From Pantoea dispersa (GTDB taxonomy: Bacteria > Pseudomonadota > Gammaproteobacteria > Enterobacterales > Enterobacteriaceae), in contig NZ_SCKT01000008.1 of the NCBI RefSeq assembly GCF_014155765.1, forward strand, positions 1 through 52,404: DNA of 52,404 nucleotides, given 5' to 3'. A program made the translations under genes and the position numbers. The notes under the pieces are model-generated. The model was not told where the DNA came from, made no database searches, and saw only the letters and a list, made by a program, of their open reading frames with translations. Below, piece by piece: positions 22,039-31,330 of the stretch; position 1 is the stretch's first letter; each line of letters opens with the position of its first letter.

Positions 22039-24309
22039 TTAAACGGTTTCGGCGCGCAGCTTCTGCGCCGCTTTCACCATGTTGGCCAGCGCCTGACGCG
22101 TTTCACTCCAGCCACGCGTTTTCAGGCCACAGTCCGGGTTCACCCACAGGCGCTGCTGCGGAATACTCTGCGCCGCTTTGCGCAGTAGATCTTCCATCCA
22201 CTCCACGCTCGGTACGTTGGGTGAGTGGATGTCATACACGCCCGGCCCGATTTCATTGGGATACTCAAACGCTTTAAACGCATCCAGCAGATCCATATCA
22301 GAACGTGAGGTTTCGATAGTGATCACGTCGGCGTCCAGCGCGGCGATCGAATCCATGATGTCGTTGAACTCGCAATAACACATGTGGGTGTGAATCTGCG
22401 TCTCGTCCTGCGCCACCGCAGCGTTGAGGCGGAACGCGTCCACCGCCCAGCGCAGGTAGGCTGCCCAGTCAGACTGATGCAGCGGCAAGCCTTCACGCAG
22501 CGCCGGTTCGTCAATCTGAATGATGCCGATACCGGCTTTTTCCAGGTCCTGCACTTCGTCGCGCAGCGCCAGCGCAATCTGTTTAGCGATGGTTTCGCGC
22601 GTCACGTCCTCCCGCGGGAACGACCAGCACAGGATGGTGACCGGTCCGGTCAGCATGCCCTTCACCGGTTTGTCGGTCAGCGACTGCGCATACTTTGCCC
22701 ACTCGACGGTAATCGGCTGCGGGCGGCTGACATCCCCGATGATCACCGGCGGCTTAACACAGCGCGAGCCGTAGCTCTGTACCCAGCCGTTCTGCGTGAA
22801 AACAAAGCCGTCGAGGTTTTCGCCGAAGTACTCCACCATGTCGTTACGCTCGGCTTCGCCATGCACCAGCACGTCGAGCCCCAGACGTTCCTGCTCCGCA
22901 ATCGCCTGCCGGATGTGTTCCGCAATACCGGTGCGGTAGTGGCCACCGTCAATGTTGCCTTTTTTGAAATCGAGGCGCAGGCCGCGAATCTCGGTGGTCT
23001 GCGGGAAAGAACCGATGGTGGTGGTGGGCCACGCCGGCAGGTTAAAGCGCTGACGCTGCGCCTGAGCACGCACGGTGTAGCTGCTGTTGCGCTCAGTGTC
23101 TCTGGCCTGGATTTGCGCCAGACGCTGCGCCACGACGGGATTATGCACGCGAGCAGAGTTTGCCCGGGCGCGAATCGGCGCGCTCCAGGCGTGCAGCACA
23201 GCGGCATCGTGCTGGTTTAGCGCCTGACTCAGCAGCGACAGCTCCGTGCACTTCTGTAACGCAAAGGCGAACCAGCTTTTTACCTCGTCGTCGAGGCGGG
23301 TTTCCACGCTCAGGTCAATGGGGCTGTGCAGTAGTGAACAGGAAGATCCAATCCACAGTTGCTGACGCTGGCCGATCAGCGGCTGCAGGCGCTCAAACCA
23401 GCGGGTGAGATCGGCGCGCCAGACGTTACGGCCATTGATCACCCCCAGCGACAGCAGCCAGTCCGCCGGGATCTGCTGGTTGAGTTGCTCAAGGTCGTCT
23501 TTGCCGTGCACCAGGTCCACGTGCAGGCCCTGCACCGGCAGCGTTTTGATGACATCAAGATTCTGACCAATGCTGTCAAAGTAGGTGGTCAGCAGCAGTT
23601 TCACTTCGCCCTGTAGCGCGTCGTACGCCGGTTTAAACGCCTCGCGCCACGCCTGCGGCAGTTCCAGCGCCAGCGCCGGCTCATCAATCTGCACCCATTC
23701 GATGCCGCGCTGATGCAGTTCAGCCAGCACCTGACGGTACACCGGCAGAATGGCCTGCAGCAGCGACAGGCGGTCAAAGGCGTCACCTTTCACCTTACCC
23801 AGCCACAAATAGGTCACCGGCCCCAGCAGCACCGGTTTGATGGCGTGGCCGAGCGCCAGCGCTTCATCCACCTCGTCCAGCAGCTGCGTCCAGCTGAGAC
23901 GGAACTGCTGACCCTGGGTAAATTCCGGCACGATGTAGTGATAGTTGGTGTTAAACCATTTGGTCATCTCCGCCGCCGCCGCGGGCTCGCCGCTGGGCGC
24001 CCGACCGCGGCCGATGCGGAACAGGGTGTCGAGGTCAATCGAGCCGTCTTTATTCTGGTGCCGTGCCGGTACGTTACCGAGCAGCAGGCTGGTGGTCAGC
24101 ACGTGATCGTACCAGGCAAAATCGCCGACCGGCAGCAGATCAACACCGGCGTCTTTCTGCTGCTGCCAGTGACGGGCGCGCAGTTCACGACCCACCGCCA
24201 GCAGTTCGTCCTGTGAGCTGTTCCCGGCCCAGTAGCTTTCCTGTGCTTTTTTCAGTTCGCGGCGCAGTCCGACGCGAGGGAAACCGAGAGTATGGTTCAG
24301 AATGGTCAT
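22039..24309 (-). CDS. metE: Cobalamin-independent methionine synthase
   Basis: 756-aa zinc enzyme that transfers a methyl group from methyltetrahydropteroyl-triglutamate to homocysteine in the last step of methionine synthesis (E. coli 753 aa). The N-terminal half binds folate ([31 protein letters not shown]). The C-terminal catalytic half carries the zinc ligands in [12 protein letters not shown] (His and Cys) and [13 protein letters not shown] (Cys), plus Glu in [17 protein letters not shown]. The ATG at 24309 matches the family start [14 protein letters not shown]; the 91-codon upstream extension would cross the metE-metR control region and is rejected. Divergent from its activator metR. 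Confidence 0.97.
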   Translation of the reverse strand: MTILNHTLGFPRVGLRRELKKAQESYWAGNSSQDELLAVGRELRARHWQQQKDAGVDLLPVGDFAWYDHVLTTSLLLGNVPARHQNKDGSIDLDTLFRIGRGRAPSGEPAAAAEMTKWFNTNYHYIVPEFTQGQQFRLSWTQLLDEVDEALALGHAIKPVLLGPVTYLWLGKVKGDAFDRLSLLQAILPVYRQVLAELHQRGIEWVQIDEPALALELPQAWREAFKPAYDALQGEVKLLLTTYFDSIGQNLDVIKTLPVQGLHVDLVHGKDDLEQLNQQIPADWLLSLGVINGRNVWRADLTRWFERLQPLIGQRQQLWIGSSCSLLHSPIDLSVETRLDDEVKSWFAFALQKCTELSLLSQALNQHDAAVLHAWSAPIRARANSARVHNPVVAQRLAQIQARDTERNSSYTVRAQAQRQRFNLPAWPTTTIGSFPQTTEIRGLRLDFKKGNIDGGHYRTGIAEHIRQAIAEQERLGLDVLVHGEAERNDMVEYFGENLDGFVFTQNGWVQSYGSRCVKPPVIIGDVSRPQPITVEWAKYAQSLTDKPVKGMLTGPVTILCWSFPREDVTRETIAKQIALALRDEVQDLEKAGIGIIQIDEPALREGLPLHQSDWAAYLRWAVDAFRLNAAVAQDETQIHTHMCYCEFNDIMDSIAALDADVITIETSRSDMDLLDAFKAFEYPNEIGPGVYDIHSPNVPSVEWMEDLLRKAAQSIPQQRLWVNPDCGLKTRGWSETRQALANMVKAAQKLRAETV

Positions 24310-24439
24310 GTGAGATTCTCCAGAAGTTGTTCGCTGTGCGACAGTCGCAGCAACCGATTTACGTTCATCCAGCGGGCAATCCTGCCGTGCGCTGAGCGTG
24401 TTAGCTGGACAAAGGTAAAGTGGCCGTCGCGTCTGACCG

Positions 24440-24476
24440 AGATGTTTAGCCGTCCAGATGTTTACACCGCTATAAT
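24440..24476 (+). promoter_or_regulatory. MetJ boxes and -10 element in the metE-metR region
   Basis: Three tandem 8-bp met boxes, AGATGTTT (24440), AGCCGTCC (24448) and AGATGTTT (24456), each match the AGACGTCT consensus at 6 of 8 positions. Cooperative MetJ binding to such tandem boxes is the known arrangement. TATAAT at 24471-24476 is a likely -10 for metR, so MetJ bound here would overlap its -35 region. The 226-bp region also has to contain the metE promoter and MetR sites; I could not identify a clean TGAA-N5-TTCA MetR site. Confidence 0.75.
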
Positions 24477-24535
24477 CTGCGGGTACTGTATGTGTCTCAA
24501 GCGCAATTTGTTCAATCTCGATGTGAAGGACTCTC

Positions 24536-25468
24536 ATGATCGAACTCAAACACCTGCGGACGCTGCAGGCGTTACGGCACACCGGCTCGCTGGCTGCCGC
24601 CGCCGCCCAGCTTCATCAGACGCAATCGGCGTTGTCTCACCAGTTCAGCGACCTGGAACAGCGGCTGGGCTTCCGGCTGTTCGTGCGTAAGAGCCAGCCG
24701 CTCCGTTTTACGCCGCAGGGAGAGATTCTGTTGCAGCTGGCGGAGCAGATTCTGCCGCAGATCCAGCAGGCGCTGCAGGCCTGTCATGAGCCGCATCAGA
24801 CCACGTTGCGCATCGCTATCGAATGCCACAGCTGCATCCAGTGGCTGACGCCGGCCCTGAACAATTTCCGTCAGAGCTGGCCGCAGGTAGTGATGGACTT
24901 CAAATCCGGCGTGACCTTTGATCCGCAGCCGGCGCTGCAGCAGGGTGAACTGGACGTGGTGCTGACGTCCGATATTCTGCCGCGCAGCGGTTTGTTCTAT
25001 GCGCCGATGTTTGATTTTGAGGTGCGGCTGGTGCTGGCGCCGGATCACCGTCTGGCGCAGCTGGCCCACATCACGCCGGAAGATTTGGCCGATGAGGTGC
25101 TGATGATCTATCCGGTACAGCGTCAGCGGCTGGACGTGTGGCGTAACTTCTTACAGCCAGCCGGCGTCAGCCCGGCGCTGAAGAGCGTGGATAATACGCT
25201 GCTGCTGATCCAGATGGTGTCGGCCGGCATGGGCATTGCCGCGCTGCCGCACTGGGTGGTAGAGAGCTTTGAGCACCAGGGGCTGGTGGTGACACGCACG
25301 CTGGGCGACGGATTGTGGAGCCGTTTATACGCGGCGATGCGCGACGGCGAGCAGCGGCAGCCGGTGCTGGAGGCCTTTGTGCGCTTTGCCCGTCAGCACG
25401 CCTGCGAGCACCTGCCTTACGTGCGCGATGCCTCGCGCCCCGGTTCCCTGCAGCCGGTCTCGTCCTGA
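24536..25468 (+). CDS. metR: LysR-type transcriptional regulator MetR
   Basis: 310-aa LysR-family activator of metE and other methionine genes, using homocysteine as coactivator. The N-terminal winged helix-turn-helix reads [20 protein letters not shown], then [19 protein letters not shown] and [16 protein letters not shown]. The effector domain runs from about residue 90 ([14 protein letters not shown]). The ATG at 24536 follows AAGGA. Transcribed divergently from metE, with MetJ boxes between them. Confidence 0.95.
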   Translation: MIELKHLRTLQALRHTGSLAAAAAQLHQTQSALSHQFSDLEQRLGFRLFVRKSQPLRFTPQGEILLQLAEQILPQIQQALQACHEPHQTTLRIAIECHSCIQWLTPALNNFRQSWPQVVMDFKSGVTFDPQPALQQGELDVVLTSDILPRSGLFYAPMFDFEVRLVLAPDHRLAQLAHITPEDLADEVLMIYPVQRQRLDVWRNFLQPAGVSPALKSVDNTLLLIQMVSAGMGIAALPHWVVESFEHQGLVVTRTLGDGLWSRLYAAMRDGEQRQPVLEAFVRFARQHACEHLPYVRDASRPGSLQPVSS

Positions 25469-25519
25469 TGCCGCGGGCGGCCAATGTCGCCCGTGCTGTT
25501 ATCCCTGCCCTGCCTGCTC

Positions 25520-25525
25520 TATAAT
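25520..25525 (+). promoter_or_regulatory. Candidate -10 element for the DUF1456 gene
   Basis: A perfect TATAAT lies 33 bp before the ATG at 25559, in the 90-bp gap after metR. The -35 region is weak (TGTTAT at 25497 with a 17-bp spacer). This suggests the gene has its own promoter. A GGGCG/CGCCC stem at about 25474-25491 may end metR, but it has no T tract. Confidence 0.5.
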
Positions 25526-25558
25526 GCGCCGCCTTAACCGCTACCGGAGAGTTTCACC

Positions 25559-26041
25559 ATGACCAATAACGATGTGCTGCGCAGCGTGCGCTATATGCTG
25601 GATTTGAGCGACAGCAAAGTGGTGGAGATTTTTGCGCTGGCGGGCAGTGAAGTACCGCGTGAAGAAGTGCAGGCGTGGCTGAAGAAAGATGACGATGAGG
25701 CGTTTCGTAAACTGCCGGATGTGCTGATGGGCTACTTCCTCAACGGTCTGATTTTCTACCGTCGCGGCAAAAGCGAAGACGCGCCGGCCCCGTCGGTTGA
25801 GCGCCGCATGAACAATAATATCTTTCTCAAGAAGTTACGCATCGCCTTCGCGCTGAAAACCACCGATATCCCGGATATCTTATTGAAGGCTAACTTCAAG
25901 GTGTCACAGGCTGAAATCGGCGCGATTTTCCGCAACCCGGATCATAAAAATTATCGCGAGTGCGGTGACCAGATTCTGCGTAACTTCCTGAAAGGTTTAA
26001 CGCTGATTCAGCGGCCATCGACACCCGCGAAAAAAAGCTAA
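25559..26041 (+). CDS. DUF1456 family protein (YehS-like)
   Basis: 160-aa protein of the DUF1456/YehS family, function unknown. It contains two related halves: residues 1-75 (NDVLRSVRYMLDLSDSKVVEIFAL, ending LPDVLMGYFLNGLIFYRRG) and 85-155 (NNIFLKKLRIAFALKTTDIPDIL, ending ECGDQILRNFLKGLTL). The repeat suggests an internal duplication. It is hydrophilic, with no signal peptide or membrane segment. E. coli yehS is at another locus, so its place after metR is a difference from E. coli. Good ribosome site GGAGAG. Its 3' end overlaps the convergent bioP by 4 bp. Confidence 0.88.
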   Translation: MTNNDVLRSVRYMLDLSDSKVVEIFALAGSEVPREEVQAWLKKDDDEAFRKLPDVLMGYFLNGLIFYRRGKSEDAPAPSVERRMNNNIFLKKLRIAFALKTTDIPDILLKANFKVSQAEIGAIFRNPDHKNYRECGDQILRNFLKGLTLIQRPSTPAKKS

Positions 26042-26916
26042 GCGCCTGAACTGCTGCTTTTGGCCGTGTGTCCCAGTACCCAGCGTTTATGCACGTACAG
26101 GGACGCAAAAATCACTATCGCCCCGGCGATAAAGCTCGGCCAGTGCGGCTTCTCCTGCCAGATCGCCAAATTCACCAGTAATCCTGCCGGCACGTGCATG
26201 TTGTTCATAATGCCCAGCGTCCCGGCATCGACCTGGGTCGCGCCGTAGTTCCACATGAAGTAACCCAGCCCGGACGCGACCACGCCCAGCCACACCAGCA
26301 CGCCCCACTGCAGCGTGGTGGTCGGCAGCTTGTGCGGATTGCCCCAGATGCACCAGGCGATCACCGCGATCAGCACTGCGCCGAGATAGAACCACGAGAA
26401 CGCGGTGTGCTGCGGCATCGGGCGGACTTCCTGCAGGCGCTTATAGCCCACCATGCCAATCGCAAAGCAGATGTTAGCCGCCTGCACCAGCAGCAGTCCG
26501 AACCAGAAATCATCGCTGACTTTGTCGTAGCGGATAATGGCCGCACCGAGCACCGCCAGCAGCGCGCTGAAAGCATAGCCAATGCGCAGCGGGCGCTTGC
26601 TGAGCAGGTCATAAATCAGCGTGACATATAGCGGCGTCATCACCGTAAACAGCAGGAATTCCGGCACGCTGAGATAGAGATAAGCCTCGAAACTGATCAG
26701 ATACATGATGCCTAATTGCAGCATGCCCACCAGCATATAGAGCAGTAACGTTGAGGCGCGGTAACCGCGCCAGCGCAGAAACGGCAGAAAGACCAGCGCC
26801 GCCAGGCCTAAACGCATCAGCACCGAGAACCAGGTATCCACCTGCCCCGCCAGATACTCCCCGATTAAACTAAAAGAAAAAGCCCACAGAATGGTGGTAA
26901 CGATCAGCAACAGCAC
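26038..26916 (-). CDS. bioP: Biotin transporter BioP (YigM), EamA/DMT family
   Basis: 292-aa inner-membrane protein with ten hydrophobic helices in two EamA repeats. It closely resembles E. coli YigM/BioP, which imports biotin without an ECF cassette. Characteristic segments are TILWAFSFSLIGEYLAGQVD, SVPEFLLFTVMTPLYVTLIYD, PMPQHTAFSWFYLGA and GYFMWNYGATQVDAGTLG. It starts with GTG at 26916, with AGGA upstream. It occupies the same position relative to metR and yigL as in E. coli, but two genes (DUF1456 and glpT) now flank it. Confidence 0.9.
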   Translation of the reverse strand: MLLLIVTTILWAFSFSLIGEYLAGQVDTWFSVLMRLGLAALVFLPFLRWRGYRASTLLLYMLVGMLQLGIMYLISFEAYLYLSVPEFLLFTVMTPLYVTLIYDLLSKRPLRIGYAFSALLAVLGAAIIRYDKVSDDFWFGLLLVQAANICFAIGMVGYKRLQEVRPMPQHTAFSWFYLGAVLIAVIAWCIWGNPHKLPTTTLQWGVLVWLGVVASGLGYFMWNYGATQVDAGTLGIMNNMHVPAGLLVNLAIWQEKPHWPSFIAGAIVIFASLYVHKRWVLGHTAKSSSSGA

Positions 26917-27110
26917 GGTTATGTATCCTAAAGTTCAACACTGGCGCTAGTGTAAACAAACTACAGCGCGCTGGCGGGATAATCTGGTTGACATGTGATG
27001 AAATTAAACACGATCGCATCTTCACTGCCCGGTCAGCAGGCACGCATCCGCAAGGCGGGATGACCGACGGGCGGCAATTTTTATGAGGCAGCGCGCCGTT
27101 TTTCTGGCAA

Positions 27111-27132
27111 AAATGCGCGAAATCCAACATTT
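27111..27132 (+). promoter_or_regulatory. Candidate GlpR operator upstream of glpT
   Basis: ATGCGCGAAATCCAACAT at 27113-27130 matches the 18-bp core ATGTTCGATAACGAACAT of the GlpR consensus at 13 positions, and the flanking A and T also fit. A weaker 10-of-18 match centred on CGATAAC lies at about 27281-27298, over a possible -10. GlpR represses glpT in E. coli, so sites here are expected, but this is a by-eye match only. Confidence 0.4.
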
Positions 27133-27153
27133 ACTGGTTTATATCGCTCTTTA

Positions 27154-27190
27154 TTGTCATAAAACTGTAACATATGTGTCACACGTCACA
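27154..27190 (+). promoter_or_regulatory. Pho-box-like direct repeats overlapping a CRP-like palindrome, upstream of glpT
   Basis: Three heptamers at exact 11-bp spacing, TTGTCAT (27154), CTGTAAC (27165) and GTGTCAC (27176), each match the PhoB half-site CTGTCAT/C at 6 of 7 positions, with AT-rich or mixed 4-bp spacers. The last overlaps TGTGTCACACGTCACA (27175-27190), which matches TGTGA-N6-TCACA with one mismatch. Either PhoB, CRP or both may act here. The rest of the 402-bp bioP-glpT gap (26917-27318) shows TATATT at 27292-27297 and no convincing ORF. Confidence 0.6.
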
Positions 27191-27318
27191 GTAACTGCGC
27201 GTAACCATCACTATTCTGTGCGCGAAATGGAAAGGTTGCTTTCTGTTCGCTGTCGTACTTTTTTTGCCCCAACCTGCTGGGAATCGATAACTATATTGCG
27301 CCCTGGAGGGCCATTCTG

Positions 27319-28659
27319 ATGTTGAGTATTTTTAAACCTGCACCACACCAGCCCCAGGTGGCGGACGATCGCGTCGATCCGCTCTATCGTCGTCTGCGCT
27401 GGCAGATCTTCTTCGGCATTTTCTTTGGCTACGCCGCCTATTATCTGGTGCGCAAAAACTTTGCGCTGGCGATGCCTTACCTGGTCGAACAGGGCTTTTC
27501 CCGCGGCGACCTTGGCTTTGCCCTCTCCGGCATCTCCATCGCCTACGGTTTTTCCAAATTCATCATGGGATCGGTCTCGGATCGCTCCAACCCGCGGGTA
27601 TTTTTGCCCGCCGGCCTGATTCTCGCCGCCGCCGTGATGCTGGTGATGGGCTTCGTGCCATGGGCAACCTCAAGCATCATGGTGATGTTCGTGCTGCTGT
27701 TTCTGTGTGGCTGGTTCCAGGGCATGGGCTGGCCACCGTGCGGACGCACCATGGTGCACTGGTGGTCGCAGAAAGAGCGCGGCGGCATTGTGTCGGTATG
27801 GAACTGCGCGCACAACGTGGGTGGCGGTATTCCTCCGCTGCTGTTCCTGCTCGGCATGGCGTGGTTTAACGACTGGAAAGCCGCGCTCTATATGCCGGCG
27901 TTTGGTGCCATCCTCGTCGCCATCATCGCTTTTGCGCTGATGCGCGATACGCCGCAGTCGTGCGGGCTACCGCCGATTGAGGCATGGAAGAATGACTATC
28001 CGCCGGATTACAGCGAGAACCACGAACAGGAGCTGACGGCGAAGCAGATTTTCATGCAGTACGTGCTGCCGAATAAGCTGCTGTGGTACATCGCGCTGGC
28101 CAACGTATTCGTTTATCTGCTGCGCTACGGCATTCTCGACTGGTCACCGACCTATTTGAAAGAGGTGAAGCACTTCACGCTGGATAAATCCTCGTGGGCC
28201 TATTTCCTGTACGAATACGCCGGGATTCCGGGCACGCTGCTGTGCGGCTGGATGTCGGACAAGGTATTCCGCGGCAATCGCGGTGCCACCGGGGTGTTTT
28301 TCATGACGCTGGTGACCATCGCCACCATCATTTACTGGCTGAACCCGCCGGGCAATCCGGGCATAGATATGATCTGCATGATCGTCATTGGCTTCCTGAT
28401 CTACGGTCCGGTGATGCTGATTGGTCTGCACGCGCTGGAGCTGGCACCGAAAAAAGCGGCCGGCACTGCGGCAGGCTTTACCGGTCTGTTCGGCTATCTC
28501 GGCGGATCGGTGGCAGCCAGTGCGATTGTCGGTTACACCGTGGATTTCTTCGGCTGGGACGGCGGTTTCTTAGTGATGATTGTCGGATCGGTGCTGGCGG
28601 TGGTGTTACTGCTGCTGACCATGGTCAGCGAGCATCGCCACAAGCAGCAGCAGGCATAA
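27319..28659 (+). CDS. glpT: sn-Glycerol-3-phosphate transporter GlpT
   Basis: 446-aa major-facilitator antiporter that imports glycerol-3-phosphate (and fosfomycin) in exchange for phosphate. It is nearly identical to E. coli GlpT over long stretches, including [10 protein letters not shown] at the N-terminus, [20 protein letters not shown] with the substrate-site Arg, the MFS signature [16 protein letters not shown], and [18 protein letters not shown]. Twelve membrane helices are visible. GGAGG lies upstream of the ATG. In E. coli glpT is cotranscribed with glpQ and divergent from glpABC. Here it stands alone between bioP and yigL, followed directly by a terminator, with no glpQ. Confidence 0.97.
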   Translation: MLSIFKPAPHQPQVADDRVDPLYRRLRWQIFFGIFFGYAAYYLVRKNFALAMPYLVEQGFSRGDLGFALSGISIAYGFSKFIMGSVSDRSNPRVFLPAGLILAAAVMLVMGFVPWATSSIMVMFVLLFLCGWFQGMGWPPCGRTMVHWWSQKERGGIVSVWNCAHNVGGGIPPLLFLLGMAWFNDWKAALYMPAFGAILVAIIAFALMRDTPQSCGLPPIEAWKNDYPPDYSENHEQELTAKQIFMQYVLPNKLLWYIALANVFVYLLRYGILDWSPTYLKEVKHFTLDKSSWAYFLYEYAGIPGTLLCGWMSDKVFRGNRGATGVFFMTLVTIATIIYWLNPPGNPGIDMICMIVIGFLIYGPVMLIGLHALELAPKKAAGTAAGFTGLFGYLGGSVAASAIVGYTVDFFGWDGGFLVMIVGSVLAVVLLLLTMVSEHRHKQQQA

Positions 28660-28665
28660 TCTGAG

Positions 28666-28694
28666 CGGGCCGGTGAATACCGGCCCGTTTTATT
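28666..28694 (+). terminator. Rho-independent terminator of glpT
   Basis: CGGGCCGGT/ACCGGCCCG is a 9-bp perfect stem with a GAAT loop (28666-28687), followed by TTTTATT. It starts 7 bp after the glpT stop, reaches the convergent yigL stop and confirms that glpT is monocistronic. Confidence 0.92.
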
Positions 28695-29494
28695 CAGGCC
28701 AGGAACAACTTACGCAGCGTCTGCGGCACCGCGTCGTCGGCGTTGCTGCCAATCACTTCCAGCGTCGGCAGCGTATCTTTCAGGCGCTGATGGGCGTTAC
28801 GCATGATGCAGCCTTTGCCCGCCATACTCAGCATCTCGACATCATTCATGCCGTCGCCAAACGCGATGCACTCTTTCAGCGAATAGCCAAGCTGTTTCGC
28901 CACGGCTTCCAGCGCGTGCCCTTTCGAGACGCCGCCAGCCATTACTTCCAGACAGGTGGGCAGCGAGAAACTGACGTTAACCCGGTCACCCCAGCGCGCT
29001 TCAATCGCCTGTTCCAGCGGAACCAGATGCTCCGGATCGTCGCAGGTGAAGAACACTTTGCTGATGCCGTCGGTGGCCAGCATGCCTGGCTGATACACCT
29101 GATAGGTGAACACCGATTCCTGGAAAAACTCCGCTTCCTGTGGATTATGGCGGCTGATGTGCCACTCATCGTCGCGGTAAACGTGCGTCAGGATTTTCTC
29201 ATCGTGATACTTCAGGCCATACAGCTCGCTGGCGATATCGCTGTCCAGATTGTGGCTGAACACCAGTTCGCCGTCGGCGTTGTGCACGCGCGCGCCGTTT
29301 GAGGTGATCATATACGCCGGAATGCCGAGCTTATCGCGCATCTGACCGACGTCGATGTAGTGGCGTCCGGTGGCAAAGATAAAATGCACATCGCGCGCCA
29401 CCAGTTCCTGCAGGGTGGTGCGGGCAAACGGCGTCAGACGATGTTGCGGAGAAAGCAGCGTGCCATCCAGGTCGGATGCAACGATGTGGTACAT
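28694..29494 (-). CDS. yigL: HAD-family phosphatase YigL (pyridoxal phosphate phosphatase)
   Basis: 266-aa Cof-type HAD phosphatase, same length as E. coli YigL, which dephosphorylates pyridoxal phosphate and sugar phosphates such as phosphosugars under glucose-phosphate stress. Motif I is VASDLDGTLLS with the nucleophile Asp. Motif II is FIFATGRH, and motifs III and IV are VSKGHAL and IAFGDGMNDVEML. The ATG at 29494 (MYHIVASDLDG) has GAGG 6 nt upstream; an upstream start adds only 5 residues. In E. coli the pldB-yigL mRNA is processed and stabilised by the sRNA SgrS; a pairing site was not assessed. Confidence 0.94.
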   Translation of the reverse strand: MYHIVASDLDGTLLSPQHRLTPFARTTLQELVARDVHFIFATGRHYIDVGQMRDKLGIPAYMITSNGARVHNADGELVFSHNLDSDIASELYGLKYHDEKILTHVYRDDEWHISRHNPQEAEFFQESVFTYQVYQPGMLATDGISKVFFTCDDPEHLVPLEQAIEARWGDRVNVSFSLPTCLEVMAGGVSKGHALEAVAKQLGYSLKECIAFGDGMNDVEMLSMAGKGCIMRNAHQRLKDTLPTLEVIGSNADDAVPQTLRKLFLA

Positions 29495-29526
29495 GTAGGC
29501 CTCTGGCATTGATGTCTAAGAATACA

Positions 29527-30522
29527 TTAGTCACGGTGGCGCTGATAAAAGTCGACCACCGCATTGAGCGCTTCGGCGCGCATGGCGTCTGTTTCAAACA
29601 GGATCTCGTGACGCGCGCCCTGAATGATGTAAGGCGTGGTGCCTTCCACCGCATGTCCCGCTGCCGCCATGGCCTCACAGAACAGATCCTGCGCGCGGTT
29701 ATCCACCACATCGTCTTCACTGGCCTGCAGCAGCAGAATCGGTGTCGTAATCTGCGCCACCTGATTAAGGATATGGCGTCCGGCCTGAATCCCTTCCCGC
29801 ACCCAGTGATAGGTGGGGCCGCCGACGCGAATCGCCGGCTCGTCGGCATAAAAACGCAGATTGCGACGATAGCGTTCGCGACTGTGCGTCAGCCGGTTAA
29901 TGCCAAACGGGCTGGCGCGCCAGCGTCCGGTGCCCAGCGCGTAGCCGTCGCGCAGCGCGGGCAGCTTTTCCGCCCAGTCGAGAATACGGTGCGCCAGAAA
30001 CGGCGGCAGCGGCAGCACGATACCAAACATCGGCGCACAAAACACCGCCGCGTGGAAGGCCTGCGGCTGACGCGCCAGAAACAGCGCCACAATTGCGCCG
30101 CCCATCGAGTGCGCCAGCACGTAGCGCTGCTGATAGTGATGGCTGACGATCTCTTTCAGATACAGCGTTTCCAGATCGTCGACATAATCGCTGAACTCCA
30201 CCACATGACCGCGATGCGAATCAGCCAGCAGCCGGTCTGAACGCCCCTGACCGCGATGGTCGATAATCACCACATCGTAGCCGCAGTGGAACAGGTCATA
30301 GGCCAGCTCGGGGTATTTGATGTAGCTTTCAATGCGTCCGGGCACAATCAGGATGACACGGCGGTGTTGCGGTGAGGTGAAGCGCACATAGCGAATGGTC
30401 AGATTGCCCACGCCGCTGAATTCACACTCTTCACGCTGACGCCAGAAGTCGAGCAGCGGACCGGTAGCAAAGGCTGAAAAAGCGTGCTCACGTCCGAGCC
30501 AACTCTGTTTATGCTGCTGCAT
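29527..30522 (-). CDS. pldB: Lysophospholipase L2
   Basis: 331-aa alpha/beta-hydrolase that removes the remaining acyl chain from lysophospholipids at the inner membrane (E. coli 340 aa). The nucleophile elbow is [11 protein letters not shown] with Ser. The acid and His lie in [13 protein letters not shown] and [35 protein letters not shown] is written here from [11 protein letters not shown]. The ATG at 30522 ([15 protein letters not shown]) has GGGGGA upstream and fits the family; a 25-codon longer start is rejected. Probably cotranscribed with yigL, 32 bp downstream. Divergent from rhtB. Confidence 0.94.
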   Translation of the reverse strand: MQQHKQSWLGREHAFSAFATGPLLDFWRQREECEFSGVGNLTIRYVRFTSPQHRRVILIVPGRIESYIKYPELAYDLFHCGYDVVIIDHRGQGRSDRLLADSHRGHVVEFSDYVDDLETLYLKEIVSHHYQQRYVLAHSMGGAIVALFLARQPQAFHAAVFCAPMFGIVLPLPPFLAHRILDWAEKLPALRDGYALGTGRWRASPFGINRLTHSRERYRRNLRFYADEPAIRVGGPTYHWVREGIQAGRHILNQVAQITTPILLLQASEDDVVDNRAQDLFCEAMAAAGHAVEGTTPYIIQGARHEILFETDAMRAEALNAVVDFYQRHRD

Positions 30523-30625
30523 CCGTCCCCCTGAAAAAACGTCAAACGCGGCCCTGCACTTAATAGCGCAGCGCGATTTTCTGGCGTATTGTGTCACACT
30601 TCACTCTCTTCAGGGAATGTCACCC

Positions 30626-31249
30626 ATGACCATTGAATGGTGGTTAACCTACCTGTTAACCACGACCATCCTCAGCCTCTCGCCCGGTTCCGGCGCGATC
30701 AACACCATGAGCACCGGCATCAGCCACGGCTATCGCGGTGCGGCAGCCTCAATTACCGGATTACAGCTGGGTCTTGCCGTGCATATTGTGCTGGTGGGCG
30801 CCGGTCTGGGCGCGCTGTTTTCGCAGTCGGTGCTGGCGTTTGAGGTACTGAAATGGGCGGGCGCGGCCTATCTGGTGTGGCTTGGCATTCAGCAGTGGCG
30901 CTCAGCGGGCGGAATCGATCTCAATGCGGTGGCCAAAGCGATGCCGCGTCGTCGTCTGTTTCAGCGCGCGCTGCTGGTGAATCTCACCAATCCGAAGAGC
31001 ATTGTGTTTCTCGCCGCGCTGTTTCCGCAGTTTATCGTGCCGCACCAGCCGCAGCTGATGCAGTATCTGGTGCTCGGCGTGACCACCATCGTGGTCGACA
31101 TCATTGTGATGATTGGTTACGCCACGCTGGCGACGCGCATTGCTGGCTGGATCAAAGGTCCGAAGCAGATGAAACTGCTGAACCGGGTGTTTGGTGGCTT
31201 GTTTATGGCGGTCGGCGCACTGCTGGCCAGCGCACGTAAAATGGCGTAA
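30626..31249 (+). CDS. rhtB: Homoserine/homoserine lactone efflux protein RhtB
   Basis: 207-aa LysE-family inner-membrane exporter with about six helices. The RhtB signature [20 protein letters not shown] is at the N-terminus, followed by [15 protein letters not shown] and [21 protein letters not shown] chose the ATG at 30626 ([11 protein letters not shown]), as in E. coli, although an in-frame ATG at 30617 would add MSP; AGGG at 30612 is 11 nt from the chosen start. Convergent with its paralogue rhtC, with a REP-like element between them. Confidence 0.94.
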   Translation: MTIEWWLTYLLTTTILSLSPGSGAINTMSTGISHGYRGAAASITGLQLGLAVHIVLVGAGLGALFSQSVLAFEVLKWAGAAYLVWLGIQQWRSAGGIDLNAVAKAMPRRRLFQRALLVNLTNPKSIVFLAALFPQFIVPHQPQLMQYLVLGVTTIVVDIIVMIGYATLATRIAGWIKGPKQMKLLNRVFGGLFMAVGALLASARKMA

Positions 31250-31264
31250 CGATTGGCATTGATC

Positions 31265-31319
31265 GTAGCGGCACGCTTTATCGCGCCCAGTTGAAACGCG
31301 CAAAAAATTGCGCCGCTAC
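31265..31319. repeat. REP-like paired palindrome, copy 1
   Basis: A 55-bp element bounded by the inverted ends GTAGCGGC (31265) and GCCGCTAC (31312). The right half holds a perfect hairpin GCGCAA-AAAA-TTGCGC (31298-31313) followed by CGCTAC. The left half has an imperfect hairpin GGCACG...CGCGCC. Each arm therefore reads GTAG-CG-palindrome toward the inside, the form known for RAYT-associated REP sequences. It lies between convergent rhtB and rhtC and may act as a transcript end. Confidence 0.75.
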
Positions 31320-31330
31320 GGTTCGGGATC

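Noticed and set aside
22384-23220. 278-codon open frame on the plus strand
   Set aside because: Antisense shadow of the metE catalytic domain.
24523-24536. MetR site TGAAGGACTCTCA
   Set aside because: One mismatch to TGAA-N5-TTCA, but it lies in the metR ribosome-binding region, so the match is probably chance.
27083-27319. 78-codon ORF upstream of glpT
   Set aside because: No ribosome site, it covers the presumed regulatory sites and has no recognisable motif.
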